The notes: generated from the letters alone by a model not told the origin. Counted from the stretch's first letter, positions 24,461-36,085 are shown. The stretch: 64,000 nt of DNA from Callaeas wilsoni (GCA_013398955.1 VWPU01011886.1:173758-237757), one strand, 5' to 3'. Program-made: numbers and translations.

Positions 24461-24684
24461 CCCTGAGTCCCACAGCAGTTACTACCTCACATAATGTGGG
24501 ACACACATCTACCGTATGGCCCTATCAGGTGGGGATATCTCCAGTTCAATTCCATAGTATCCATGTGACAAAGGAAGTGTGAACAGCATTAAAATGCCCC
24601 CTTAAGGGAATATATGGCATTTTAGCACCTCCAAACTGGATCTTACTGGCCTACAGGAATAGACTAGGACATGGAAAACTAAGG

Positions 24685-24848
24685 CTCTGCCACTGGTTTA
24701 CTCTGTAGCCTTCAGCAAATCATTTATTTCATGGTTTATTCTGAGCCAATACATGGGAATAATAACATCTAGATCCATTTCAAAAGCACTGTGAGACTGT
24801 TAGTGGAAAGGAATTGGCTAACTTCAAAGTACTACTATTATTAACTGA
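24685..24848 (+). repeat. MIR-type SINE relic with tail
   Basis: The order GGCTCTGCCACTGGTTTACT, CTTCAGCAAATCATTTA, GGGAATAATAACATC, AAAGCACTGTGAGA and a terminal ACTACTATTATTAA matches, block by block, the core and 3' end of an amniote MIR-like SINE in sense orientation. Divergence is high and the copy is inactive. Confidence 0.65.
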
Positions 24849-27800
24849 ATACAGAGCCGTGGAAAAGATGTAGCTGGCCAGTTTAATTCAAGTAGCCAGC
24901 TGAAATTTCTGGTCCAAAAACATGGAGTTTGGTTTAGATTTTCCAAATGTTAAACAATGCAAGTTTCTCAAATAATACAACTTCATGTTTTCAGTTTTAA
25001 AAAATTTTTTACATATGGATTTTTTTTTTGTTTTTGTACAGGCAGAGTTGCAACCATGAGCAAATAGAGGCAAAGATTTTGGTCCCCAAAATAAAACTGG
25101 AAGGAGTTTGAAGGAGCAATCCTACAATATATTTGTATGTCCATGGTGGAGTGGTTCTTCCTCAAATTTAGTAAAGGAACTCAATTCTGAGCATCCAGCA
25201 GTTGTAGAAAATGGGGGTTTTGCCTATTATTCTTTCTACCCAGTACTAGTAGTGCCTTCTGCCCTTCACCCACTGCTTTTTTCATTCACCCTGCACCTCT
25301 TGCTCTCAGCATCGTGAGCTGTACACACAGGAGCCACAGCAGACACTGAGGCCACCACATGCTTGGAGCTTTGCAGTGCTGTCTGATAGGAGAAATGTGC
25401 CTTTCCATGCGAGACAGGCACATGGCTGAGGTGGCTGAAAACGGCTCTGCTCCACCAGCAACCTCCCAGCTGAGCCACAGCAACCCCTGCATGTTCTTGA
25501 AGCACCACAGCTTGGGAGTTGACACATTTGCTTAGACTATGACAGTGGTTCCCATGCCTCATCTGGCAGGCAGCAACTGGTTAAATTGTGGCAGAGGGAT
25601 CACTTTCAGTTCTGTGACTATATCCATAACATAATCTGGGATTTCAAAGGAGCCGTGGGCAATCAGCATCTCCCACTGCTTTGCTGTGGGCTTTGCATGT
25701 CTCCATCCCTTGGGGTCTCAGTTATAATTCCTAGAATAAAGTAATGTCAAAAACTATTTTGAATGTCTCCTAAATGTAATAAAAATCTATCCCTGAAGAG
25801 TCATCAGTGGCTGGTCTCTGTGTGCCAAATTTAATTTTCAGTGTAGGGAGGAGAGGAACGAAAACAAACAACCCCTTAAACAATGACATTGGGATCTGAA
25901 TGTGCTGTGCCTCCCAAACCATCCAAAATCAAACACAAAAGGATGCAAAGCATTCCCAAATGCCTTCCCTTCGCTTCTCTTCTCACAGCAACTCCAATGG
26001 ACTAAAGCCTTTGACTGAGAACAAACTTAATGACCACGGCAGCGATTCGTCTGCTCTTTCTCACTCCAGCAGCCCTTCTCCATCTCCCTCCAACGTCTGT
26101 TTGCAGGAGCTTGGATTTTTTTTGGCTATTTCAAGTCCATCAGGAGCTTAAGGGATGAATGTGAGGAGTTCTGTGTGAAGAAGGCCCTTGTTTGGCAGGG
26201 TTTTAGGGGCCAGGCTGTGGTTTGCTCTGTGCTGCTGTGCTATGGCAGAGAGCATGACAGACATCGCTGCGACCTTCCTCAGAGGCAGCCGGGGTTGTTG
26301 CATGCTCAGGATCCCAGGAAAAAAAATGAAAAAAGCATCAGGAAACCTCACAAATTAAGAGCAGCAAGAGCAGCACTGCAATAAAACTGATGCATGTGCT
26401 ACCAGCAGGCTGGGAGAATCAGGGTGCAGCATTTTTGCCCGACTTTCAGCTGGCTGAGGGAGGGCCAGCTTCACAGCTACTGCCACTCTTTGCTCAAGGC
26501 TAAGAGGAATTTGGCAGCTGGAGCCCCATCCTCTCACATTCATTAAAAACCCCATTTATTCTGTGTGATTTAGTGCTATGAGACATATTAGGAAGCAGAA
26601 GCTAACTAGTACTTGAAAAGTTGCTTAGGTCTCTGCTGCTAAAGATATTTAGGCACCTAAGCTGCTTCAGAAAGATTTTTCAAAAATGCCAGAATGATTC
26701 ATTTCTATTAATTTCAATAAGAGGCAGTTAAATGGTGCATTTATTTGTCACTGCCTAACTGCTTAAAAATTGGATGGTGCTGACTCTGAAGATTTAGGAG
26801 CCCTGGCTCTTCACCAGAGCCAAAATCTCACAAAGCAACCATCATTTTCCCTGTTCAAAACTCCCTGTATTTTGGGGGCTGTTTGCTGTGTCTGTCCAGG
26901 TCTACAGTCTTTTACTGCTGTTTTCACTTAAAAGGCAGCTGAATTTTAGTGCCTGGGGAAGGATTTGCTGTATACACATGGCCAGACCCTGCTTAAGGCT
27001 TTTTAAATATTAAAGAAATGGTGAAGCTGAAGTCACCCTGCGGCTTCATGTCCACCATCCCTCAGCCCAGGTGTGAGTCCCCATGAGTCCCCACAGTAAG
27101 GGTGGCCTGATGAAGTGCTGATTTTGATGACATATGTTTGAAGAAGTAAAAATTAAATACTGACACTTTTTACACTCAGACGGAGTGCTGGGGTTTGCCT
27201 GACATATTTTCTTGTGGCTTTTTGGGCTGCGCTTTCAAGGCATGAGCAAGTGCCTAGAATGCAGAGATGGCTCTGGAAAGGGCAGAGCTCCCCACACACT
27301 GTGGTAAACTGGAACGGATCAGGAGAAATCTCAGCTGCTGGCTTGGCTGGGAAACACCAGCTGAGGGTTGCAATTCTGTCTCTAGATAGTGTCCCAGGGC
27401 CGGGAGCCAGCAGCCTGGGGTGGGGAGCTGCTAAGTTGTGTCACTCCTGTCTTGTGAGGGCATGACATGAAATTGATGCTTTCTGCGCCCGAGAGGAGGA
27501 AAACACAGTGGCAGTCACTGTGGGAGGGCACACATCCCAGTCCACCGGCAGAGAGGCTGTCTCAGGTGTCTCTCTGCTCTGCAGAGACAGCAGGGAAGGC
27601 AGCCAGGGTGGCTCAGATCTGCATTCGCTTGCACAGAGTCGGTCAAGCAGAGCAAAACACAAGGAAAATCTTTCTCCAGGTCTCCAGCTGGGTTTGCCCT
27701 GACACTACCCCACCTTGTTTGAGGAAGGCAAGAGTCTGGTTACTACGAGCACTTTTTGTTCATTAAACCTGAGCTGCAAGAACTAATTTGCCTTTTCGGC

Positions 27801-28560
27801 AAGGTTGCTGAACACAAAGCTGTGCCTTGTCCCACTCACACGACGTGTCTGTGCGGGCGCTCGCCCAGCGCATCAGGCACTGCAGCACTTCCAGCACCTC
27901 AGAGGTGGCAAAGGCCTTGCCTTGACTGGTGTTCACGGCAAGATCTTGGTTTTCCTGGCCTGCTGTGAGAGCTTTTGTTTGGAACACAGCAGTGCTTCAC
28001 GTGTGCTCCCTCACCTGAATTTTGCTGGTGCCGAGGCAGGTACCAATGAAGCACAGAGTGTTTTACCACGACAGTTCTTTTGCTCCTTTCAACGTGGAAG
28101 CCTTGGGATGACCCTTCCCAAGGAAGCAAAGCACCCACGTTGCTGCCTCCATAAGGGCTTGCACCTACCAAGGGGGTCAGACCCTGGCAGTTAAAGCCAC
28201 TTGTACTGGGGAGGCCACTCTCAGGCAGACCTGGCCTTTCAAACCCAGATGGAAACATCTTTGAGACCGACATCTCTTGCTGCCCCACAGAGAAAGAGCA
28301 AAGGGAAGTTTACAAAAGGCCCATATGTGTCTGAGTCATTTTAAGCGGCTCAGGTACCGACACACCTCTTCCTTATCCAGAAACCTCCTCAGGGAAAGAA
28401 GGAGAGACATATGTTTGGCCTCTGCAGCAAGCTCTTATCTTGGCAGGAGAAAGCTATTGATGTTCATGTTTCACATTTCTGGCGCCCAAAACAGGTTCTG
28501 ATGTTTAAAATGAGGCAGCGGTGGAACCTGTTTTAAATATGTAACAGTCTCAGAAAGGAG
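24849..28560. other. Gene-free interval, GC-richer toward 28 kb
   Basis: No gene is supported. A Ser-rich 83-codon frame (25900-26151) and overlapping opposite 129-codon frames (27805-28194 plus, 27899-28288 minus) are the most protein-like, but none shows a known domain or splice context. A poly-T run lies at 25020-25029. A short tandem GAGTCCCCAT lies near 27076. Confidence 0.55.
26640..26790. repeat. Old amniote interspersed-repeat relic (TTAGGCACCTAA type)
   Basis: ATTTAGGCACCTAAGCTGCT, ATTTCAATAAGAGGCAGTTA and CTGCCTAACTGCTTAAAAATT follow the pattern of an imperfect palindromic family common in reptile genomes, in which 'ttaggcacctaa' arms flank a 'cccattgatttcaatggg' core. I do not know its Repbase name with certainty. 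Only diverged remnants remain. Confidence 0.5.
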
Positions 28561-28569
28561 CAGTCTAAT

Positions 28570-29010
28570 CACTTCATTATCCGACACAGCAGAAAATGGT
28601 TTCAAACCCAAACTTGGGAGAGGGGGGCTTAGAGAAACCTTCCCCAACAAGACATTGCCAGCATTAACCCTGGTATTTATTGCTCATTTTAACTATGGTG
28701 CACAGCAAGCATTTTCTCAGCCTCGCATTGCAAGAATATATAATTCATATGCTTAATATTTAGGCTCGGCTCTCCTTGCATATGTTACAGAGCTGGAGAC
28801 TGTTTGTGTGTTTGCTATATATCAGTTGACACCTCTGTAAAATCTTTATATTGAATGCCTTTGGCAACTATATGCCAAATAATAGCATTACCATTTGTAA
28901 TTTTCTTAGCTGCAGCTTTCCTGTAAGCTTTGCTCTATGCATTACAAGTAGGAAGGATTTAAAGAGCTTTATTGGTTCTCAAGTCTTCCTAATGACCTTT
29001 CCACGCTTTT
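28570..29010. promoter_or_regulatory. Candidate conserved non-coding block
   Basis: The stretch contains TATTTATTGCTCATTTTAAC, AGCCTCGCATTGCAAGAATA, TAATTCATATGCTTAATATT, GGCTCGGCTCTCC and CCATTTGTAATTTTCTTAGC. The words include an octamer/POU-like ATATGCTTAAT, C/EBP-like ATTGCAAG and MEF2/TATA-like CTATATAT. It is repeat-free, long and compositionally even. I read it as an enhancer-type element by texture only. Confidence 0.37.
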
Positions 29011-29244
29011 GTAAGTCAAAATAACTTTTTTTTCCCTTGTCTCCTTGTGCATTTTCAAGTAAAACTGCAAGAGCTCTTAAGTAAATAAGTAAGAAAAGCA
29101 GGTAACCAGAGTGTCTGCCCCAGCTTTAACACTCTGCTCCTCCTCTCTTACTTCACAATCAGAATCCCCCAGTGTCAGTCACAGATGCTGTTGACTCTTG
29201 TCTTGCAGATGCTTTCGTTCCCTCACTCTCGTCTTCAGACCTGC

Positions 29245-29375
29245 TCATTATATTAGCTATGCTGGAAAAAGAAATAGAAAAGACCCCGTGAAAGATCGGG
29301 GCCCAGCGGTGCTAAGCACTGTACAAATAACACAAAGGCTGTCCTTGCCTCGGGACTCGCCGTGCAGGATTTAGA
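29245..29375 (-). repeat. Ancient SINE relic (MIR1-like), antisense
   Basis: Starting at a CATTATATTAG tail, the sequence runs through AAAGATCGGGGCCCAGCGGT, GCTAAGCACTGTACAAATAA, GGCTGTCCTTGCCTCGGGAC. This is the block order of an amniote-wide MIR-like SINE known from turtles, in antisense. It preserves an unusual number of CpGs for such an old copy. Confidence 0.62.
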
Positions 29376-29554
29376 CAATATGCCCCCGGGGAATAAATCA
29401 ATAAATGGAAAGGAGAGGAGGTATGTTTATACCTGTTAATGATTATGTGGAGTTTCAAGAGCCATATTATTTTCTTCTTTTATAAATTCTGCTTGTTTTC
29501 ACCGAAAACATCTCAATGCTTCCCTGAATTGTTGGCTTTTGTTGTGTCTTCTCC

Positions 29555-29665
29555 ATTATGGGCTGTGAACTTCTCAGACCTGGGACTGTGTGCTGTTCTT
29601 GTTTAGTTAGCACCAGGTACATTTACAGGGTTGTATATTTGCTTAATAAAAATAAATAACCAGCA
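29555..29665 (+). repeat. Ancient SINE relic (MIR1-like), sense
   Basis: GGGCTGTGAACTTCTCAGAC, CTGGGACTGTGTGCTGTTCT, GCACCAGGTACATTTACAGG and a terminal TTAATAAAAATAAATAAC are the sense-strand equivalents of the blocks in the copy at 29245-29375. The two copies face each other with tails outward and about 180 bp between them. Confidence 0.55.
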
Positions 29666-31531
29666 GAAGTTCCAAGCTCAGAATTACTCCAGACACAGCA
29701 TTTTCCTTATTGCTTTGTCTTGTGGAAAACAAAGTACATTTTATCCTACGTTTATCATGTAGCTTATGTGGTACTTTTCATTTTGATGTATGGCACACTT
29801 TCTAATGTGTCTCCCCTCATGTCTCTTTATTACTAAAGTGTTTCGGTGGAAAAGTATATTACAAACAAATAAATAACTTTCAACTACTGTCACTAGTCTA
29901 GCGAGAGAGCCACAGGCACAGGGTAGGTGGGTCTATTCATTACAAAGCCTTATTCATGACTTTATGGATATCTTTTTCTTTTCATTTTAATGAATGCCCC
30001 TCACAGCTTTGTCCTAGCTTCCTTTCCAGCTCTTATTTTCATCTATCCCTCCAAAGGGATATTCAACCTGGTTCAAGGCACCTCAGAAACAAAAGCAAAA
30101 CCCGGGTTAGTTTCCCCACGAATGAAATGTTGGGTCTCATTGAGGGGAGGAGAAAGGAGAAGGAGCAGAGAGGCAATGAATGGGAAGCGGGCTGCAGATT
30201 TAAATCTCTTGCTGTTTTTTCAGGGAGGGAAGGGAACTGTGACCACCGATGTTGCAACGAGCCCCTTTTTTTCCCCCATGGTCTTTTCCACTCTGGACAG
30301 CAACTGCTGCCCATGACAGATCATTAGTGAACGTGGCTTTCTAGGGCTCTGAGGGCACACCACCCATCAGCCACGGTGCAGGGTGGCACCTTAGCCCAGG
30401 GTCAGCCTGTACTGAGCTACTGCTACAGAAACCCAGATTCAACCTGGCATTTGAAACAAGCAGAAAACCAAGAGTTTGGAAATCAAGGAATTGTGGACCA
30501 TGGTTTGTTGGGGTGGGGGGCTGGATAGACAACCATGACTGGTGTTAGCTGCAGCCTGGTTGGGGCACGACAGTGAGCTGGCCATTGCTATCCAGGGCCT
30601 AAACCTAATGAAAATGAGTTTAAATGCATGAAACTCTTTGTCCAGTTAGGAATGGAAGACAAAATCATGGCTCAAACGTAGCACCTGCAAACCTTCATTA
30701 GTAGCACAAACCTGTTGTTGGTAACACAATAAAGGAGCAGGGGCAGGAGGGTGCAGGTTGCACACACAAGCAAGCTCTGTACTCAGCAAGGACAGGATCT
30801 CACCCCACCCCTGCTCTCCACCATCACCTTCCTGCTCTGAAGCCACAAATGTGCCTGAGGTTGTTTTACTTGGGCTGGGTTGTACATGCAAAACTCCACG
30901 ACAAGCCTATTAAAAGTGTGTTAAATTTCAATGCTCCTGTTTAGGCTCCTTCACCAAGATGTGGGCACTAATTTATGGCAGCTGCTGGATCACAAACCTA
31001 TGGATGAATTGAGGAAGAGAAGGAGTGAGGCAAAGGAAAACAGAGAGTATGGCATGGTAAAACCTTTGGACAGGCCTGAAGCCTAGGAATATCTGTTTGT
31101 TTGGTTTTGAGCACTTTCTATGAAAATACAGTTAGAAAATAATTGTTTTAGCTACGTCCTCTCTGCTCCCTGCCCCAGCTCAATTGTGTGAAAAAGCAGC
31201 TTTACCATAAACAGATTTTACTATATCAGAGTCAAATTTTACTACATCATTATAGGAGTGTTCCACTGGGTAATATGACTGGCCGCCCTATCAGAAGACC
31301 AGTGCTAATACCATAGTGAAAACATGCCATCACACTTCCCCAATAAAAACTTTTATTGTATCCCAGCGCACATTAAAAACAACACTAACTGCATTAATAC
31401 ATTGTAATTTACATTTGTATTATGGAGCAAATGACAAACCTGGTGCTAATGAGGTCATATTTTCCATTACCCCAATGCAAACTCTTGGTTAATCCAGTCC
31501 TTGGAGATTTCCATGTGGAACTCGGGAACAC

Positions 31532-31577
31532 TTGTGTGTGCACATGTATGCACAGACACACACAGTGTGCACGTGCT
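31532..31577. repeat. Imperfect alternating GT/CA tract
   Basis: Two GT/CA runs, TTGTGTGTGCACATGTATGC and ACACACACAGTGTGCACGTG, make a mostly alternating purine-pyrimidine stretch of about 45 bp with two breaks. It could adopt Z-DNA under supercoiling, but it is short. Confidence 0.55.
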
Positions 31578-31974
31578 GGTAAGGGATGTTTCCACTGTCA
31601 CATGGGGCGGCAGAACATGATTTTATTTTAAACTACTGCTTTTGAAACAAACACTTAATTTTAATTGCTCTGACATTTCCATTTTGTTCACAAGGCAGTT
31701 TTTAACAAAAAAAAAAAATACAAGCGATCCCATCACCAATGGTGCCTTTTACTTGTGAAGCCTCTTTCACACTGTGGTGAACAGAAATGAAATTCTTCTG
31801 TGCTGCAGAAGATGAGGCTGAACGGATTCTTTAGGGATTGCTTATATTTCAAGTGCAATTATTTAGGAAGCTGTAAGCTTTCCGTTTTATTTTGTCATGA
31901 GCAGAATGTTAGAAGAAAACTCATTTCTCAGGAGATATGGATGATTCTTTATTTCTAAACTTCCTGTGGTGTTT

Positions 31975-32135
31975 TCTTAATGATGCTATTAAATGATTAA
32001 GCTTTTCTCTTATAAATTAAATCACCAAAATGAAATCATTAAGGCTCTCTCAGTTTTATTAAGCATAGTTATTTGCCATCATGTGTAAATTCACTTAAGT
32101 AATCATCTACACTATCTGCTTTAAAATTGTGTTGG
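31975..32135. promoter_or_regulatory. Candidate conserved non-coding element, AT-rich
   Basis: TTAAATGATTAAGC, AAATTAAATCACC, GAAATCATTAAGGC, TTTTATTAAGC and CTTAAGTAATCATC give at least five homeodomain-type cores in 130 bp with no repeat. An unconstrained AT-rich stretch is equally possible. Confidence 0.28.
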
Positions 32136-32967
32136 CAGCACCACAGGGAAAGTCAGTTCAGCATGGTGGATGGAGATATCCGGCTCTCCTCATTTCAGAA
32201 AGCTCAAAATACACTGATGAGAGAGAAGAAAGTGTTTATATGAGGAAGGCAAAGCAATGCCAAGGGTTTAGTGAATGACAGATCCCAATTCCTGGCACTG
32301 CAGCCGGTCTCTGGTAGGCACTTACCCTATATCTGGGGCTTATGCTATGCAAATAGTAACATGAGGCTGCACACAGGTGTAGCCTCTTCCCTTCCAGGGG
32401 ACACAGAATTGGGGGCTCCACAGAGTCACATTAGTTAGCAAATTACTTTGTCTTCGTTTTCCCTCCAGTCTCTTCTCTTCCTTTCTCTCCGTTTCTCTTC
32501 TCTGCTCTCTGCTATTTGTTCTTGCCACATCTTAGTCTCTGCTGATGAATTAGTCTGTTGCTCAGGGAGAAAATTGATCTTCACTCTTACAGAAGTTGCA
32601 AGACAAGTTATGCTTAGTTCAGGCTGTGGTATTTTGCTAGCCCGTGCTAGGATAAGAAATAGTTGGTACTGAGTATATAGACTTGAACTGCAGCTGCAGG
32701 AACTGAAACAGAGACTCTCACTGGTATTTACATTTAAAGCCTTCCCTTTAGCTCTCAAAACCCCTGTTCATTTTTAGTGATGTTTTACCAGCGAGGTCTT
32801 CTTTCTGGAAAGATTAAAAGGAGAAAGGATGGGAGATACTTGCAGAGGAGAGGGGGAAAACCGTATTTTGGTTATCTTGCACTGCAGCCTGTGGATGTTG
32901 TAAGGATAGAAGTGATGAGGCAAACTCACGTGATAACAGCAGTATCCCAAGCGCTCTTCCACATGTG

Positions 32968-32973
32968 CCTAGG
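32968..32973. repeat. Target-site duplication, left copy
   Basis: CCTAGG abuts the second LTR and is repeated exactly at 33318-33323. The duplicated word is itself a palindrome. Confidence 0.9.
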
Positions 32974-33317
32974 TGTGGGCTTCTAAGCAGGGGTTCAGAG
33001 ATGCAGCGAGGTAGGAGTTAGAGTGAGGAATGAATTATTTATTAAATTTACAATACTATTTATATATTTTAGTTCTATAAAGCAATTGAACAGTGCTCAC
33101 ACTTCTCTTAGGGTGATTGGTCAAAATCTTAGAAGACACCCACTTAGAAATGTTTTTTCCTAATATAATGTACACAGGGTCAGAAGATACCAGATATGAA
33201 TGCTATTTACAAAAACCCTATCTATTGTTTACATAGCTTACACAGCAAAGGAAAAGTTCTCACAGAATGAATGCAAGAAGAGAAAATTTTCCTGCTAACA
33301 GCATTTCAGCATCCACA
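32974..33317 (-). mobile_element. Solo LTR of the same endogenous retrovirus family, copy 2
   Basis: Read on the minus strand this 344-bp element starts TGTGGATGCTG and ends AAGCCCACA, as copy 1 does. Aligned to copy 1 (14037-14379) I count 16 substitutions and three indels (1, 3 and 1 bases), about 95% identity over aligned bases. The perfect 6-bp duplication CCTAGG differs from that of copy 1, so the two insertions are independent. The CCAAT, TATA-like and AATAAA words are retained. No internal retroviral sequence is attached. Ten of the substitutions are G in copy 1 and A here when both are read in LTR sense. Confidence 0.93.
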
Positions 33318-33323
33318 CCTAGG
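33318..33323. repeat. Target-site duplication, right copy
   Basis: CCTAGG follows the LTR end and equals the left copy at 32968-32973. Confidence 0.9.
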
Positions 33324-35080
33324 CCAGGTGGGAATTATCCCTAGTGAAGCAGCTGAGGGAGGTGTAGCTTGCTCTGCTGCAATGGGACAATTTGACAGTC
33401 TTCTCTTGGAGCTGTCAAAGGCCAGACTCCTGCCCTGGCTTCATGGAGCAGGCTTTGCTCTTGGCTGTCCCTCCTCTCCTCACTGGAGAGCCTCAGCACC
33501 CGAGTTTGGCACGTGCTCCGAGGTCCATGGTCACAGGGACGATGTCCCTCCAGAGCAATCACACCTCTCAGCCGTGGCAAAGGTTGTGGATTTCATTTTT
33601 TAAACCTATTGAACTTGTGAAATATAAAAATAGGGAGTAACGATTTCCCCTGTCCTGTTACTTTCAAACTTCATTAGTAAATATGCCCCAAATCCACTCT
33701 GCATGTGGTCACTTTATCAGCTTCCTGTCAAATAAATGAGTAAGTAAATATTTTCTATTTACTTAAAATATTTTCAGAAAGCTACACGTAAGTGATTCCA
33801 TGGAAGCATTCCTGAAGTGATTGTATTCATTTACCTGCATTTTCAATTGCAGAAGCTGATAAAAATAAAGTAGGAGGAATTTCAGAATAAGAAAAATCCC
33901 TCTGACCAAAAGGAGGGGTTTAAAATGTATTGAGTGCAACTTCTTTTATACTCAGATTAATTTTTCTGTGGCTTTTTCTTCTCTTGATCATTAGTTTGAC
34001 AAACTTGAGAGACATTTGCAGAATAATTTTATATGGAAAAACTTGATTATTTTTTGCTATTACTGTTGACTCATTTTGTTATTCCCAACGAGGAATTTTT
34101 GGGTCTAATATGCCTCATCAACTTGAGATTCTTTACCTAAGTTTCTCCTGTTTTCCTTCAGAAAGTTGCTTATCTACTCAGAATACTCAGGAAGCCAAAC
34201 ATCCAGAAGTAAAGAAATAGTTCTCAGTTGATGGTTATGTTAATAAACAAGACCTAATTTACATTATAAATCTATTTATGTATATATATTTATTTGGTAC
34301 TTATAAGCTGTTAACACATATCTGTTAGAACTTTAAAATGCTCTGAAATATATGAAGTGCTTTTACATTTGATGTGGAAGAATATTAAAACAAATGAAAG
34401 TCAGTAGTAAATCTGGGACAACATTATTGCAAACCCGATGCAGATATCTCTGTTGCTTGCAGAGAAGCCTTTCTGTCAGAATAGTTTTGGCTGAATTTTC
34501 AATGAAAGAATTTAAACTACAGGAAGAGTAAATTTTTTGACTTGACAGAAAACATTGTTATATAGACAAATAACTGGCGTGCCAGTAAATAAATGGAGCA
34601 CATTTTCCAAACATCAATAGATGCCTGGGCAAAAGCTATTTTAACAGGAACAGATTTTTTTGTGAGTGTGCAGTGGCTCCTGTATAGTGTTTGGAAAATG
34701 TACCCATATGTCTACTCACAAATAATGTTCACCTGCAAGGAAATGCACACCAGGTTTATGGATGCTATTGAGTATTCCCAGTCCTACCACTATGAATAAT
34801 GATGCTTACATGCCCTCAAACATGAAAAATGCTCATCTGAATGCACTGAAATAGCCTGACATACAGATTGTTGACATTATTTTTTAAAGAAGTATTCACA
34901 GGTGGAGTTGACGGCATTATCCCAGCCATGTGCCAGTGGAAGGAAGAGTTTTGGGAACTCAGCAGAAAACCAGTTGTCAAGGTTGGCTAAACCTGGGAGT
35001 TTGCTCCAAAGCACTCAGGGGACAGCAGTGAGGCTGAAGATTTGGATTCCCCAGGGCGGGCAATTGCCCGTGAGACAGGC
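33324..35080. other. Gene-free interval
   Basis: The first 280 bp are GC-richer, with overlapping frames on both strands and no domain. The remainder is AT-rich unique sequence. No gene, repeat or convincing motif cluster was found, apart from an AT-only patch near 34268-34292. Confidence 0.55.
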
Positions 35081-35084
35081 TGCA

Positions 35085-35165
35085 GGGCCTCAGGCAAATA
35101 ACTTTGCTGCCTCTTGCCTCTCTTACCCCATTTGTAAGAGTTGACTGGGTATAATTATGTATCTG
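35085..35165 (+). repeat. MIR-type SINE relic
   Basis: CCTCAGGCAAATAACTTTGC, TGCCTCTCTTACCCCATTTG and TAAGAGTTGACTGGGTATAA follow the sense order of the MIR 'gggcaagtcactt...cctcagtttccccatctgtaaaatggg' region. It is diverged and partial. Confidence 0.55.
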
Positions 35166-35559
35166 TTGCTTTACAAGATAAATTAGTTCATGTTTGCAAA
35201 GCAGGTGGAGGGAGGAAAAAAAAAGCTGCGCAAGTTACCTCTGGTCTTTTCACTCCTCTTTTTCCTAAGTGCCCCTTGAAATTGCTTTCCTTTGCTAGGA
35301 GGAGATTAAGAAATGCAAGGTGGTGTTCCTTCCTGACATACAATGTTCCTCTGAGCATTAAAATACGTTGACCTTTTTAGCAAGGTTGTCTGGTGTAAGC
35401 CAGAGCGATACAGGGGAGGCAGGGGGAAAGTTCTGCACTAGCTACAACAGGTAGCAATTTGGCTTGCTGTGCTGCATCCAAAATTTGTCTGTGGATTTGA
35501 GCCCTGGATCGCATGTTGCTAGGCGGATACTATTTTCAAACGTTTAAGGAAAGCTTCTG

Positions 35560-36085
35560 AGTGTAATGTGCACTTCTCTCCTTCACCATTTAAAGACTGC
35601 AGCAGTGGGAGAGGCATGCGGCATATCTGTAAAAGCCTGAAAGCTGATGAAATCTCAGTTAGATCTGTTATCTCCCAATGCTTTAAAGGTCTTCAGCTGG
35701 GAGATTAAAGAACAAGGTTACTGTGACAATTTGTTTACACGCAGGGAGAGATTAAGATCTCGTTGAAAAGGAATAAAAATAACATCATCTTGAGCTGTCA
35801 CAGCATGAAACCCATTGTAATCAACACTGGTCTGATTTCAGGGATAATTTAAGACCAATTTATTATCTTAATTAAAAATAAGAAGAAGGGAGAATTCAGT
35901 GTTTCAGAAGCCAGTTGGACTGCTAAACCAGATGCCTCTGGAGTATCTACGTTTTACAGTCAGAAACTTTAAAGGTGTTCTGAAAGGGAAGCCAAAACCA
36001 GATGATACAAGCATTTCCGCCTGTCTTAATAAACACTGAATTAATCGTGCAGTTAATCACAGAAAAACAACTCCAAAATTCCTGA
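35560..36085. promoter_or_regulatory. Candidate conserved non-coding block (long)
   Basis: Over 500 bp without repeats the block shows GATGAAATCTCAGTTAGATC, GGAGATTAAAGAACAAGG (SOX-like ACAAGG), CAATTTGTTTACACGC (forkhead-like TGTTTAC), GAGCTGTCACAGC (MEIS/TGIF-like CTGTCA), CATTGTAATCAACAC, TTATTATCTTAATTAAAAAT and CTTAATAAACACTGAATTAATCG (split here as two homeodomain cores). Several transcription-factor word types packed together make this one of the most enhancer-like stretches of the window. Confidence 0.4.

Larger units (their letters stand above)
29666..32967. other. Gene-free interval
   Basis: No gene is supported. The interval has a purine-rich patch at 30140-30180, a GT/CA patch at 31.53 kb, a 12-base A run at 31707-31718, a candidate element near 32.0 kb and a pyrimidine-rich stretch (TCTCTTCTCTTCCTTTCTCT and flanks) at 32450-32520. 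Open frames crossing the pyrimidine stretch are composition artefacts. Confidence 0.6.

Noticed and set aside
25900..26151. Ser-rich 83-codon frame preceded by a CTTCTCACAG acceptor-like site
   Set aside because: The serine run comes from CTCC/CAGC-rich composition. No splice donor, domain or homologue was recognised. It was the most protein-like of the short frames, so a conservation check would be cheap.
27805..28288. Overlapping 129-codon frames on opposite strands
   Set aside because: Mutually overlapping frames of equal length in GC-richer DNA are typical of low stop-codon density, not of genes.
14380..32973. A provirus bounded by the two LTRs
   Set aside because: The LTRs are in opposite orientation, each has its own target-site duplication, and no retroviral coding remnants lie between them.
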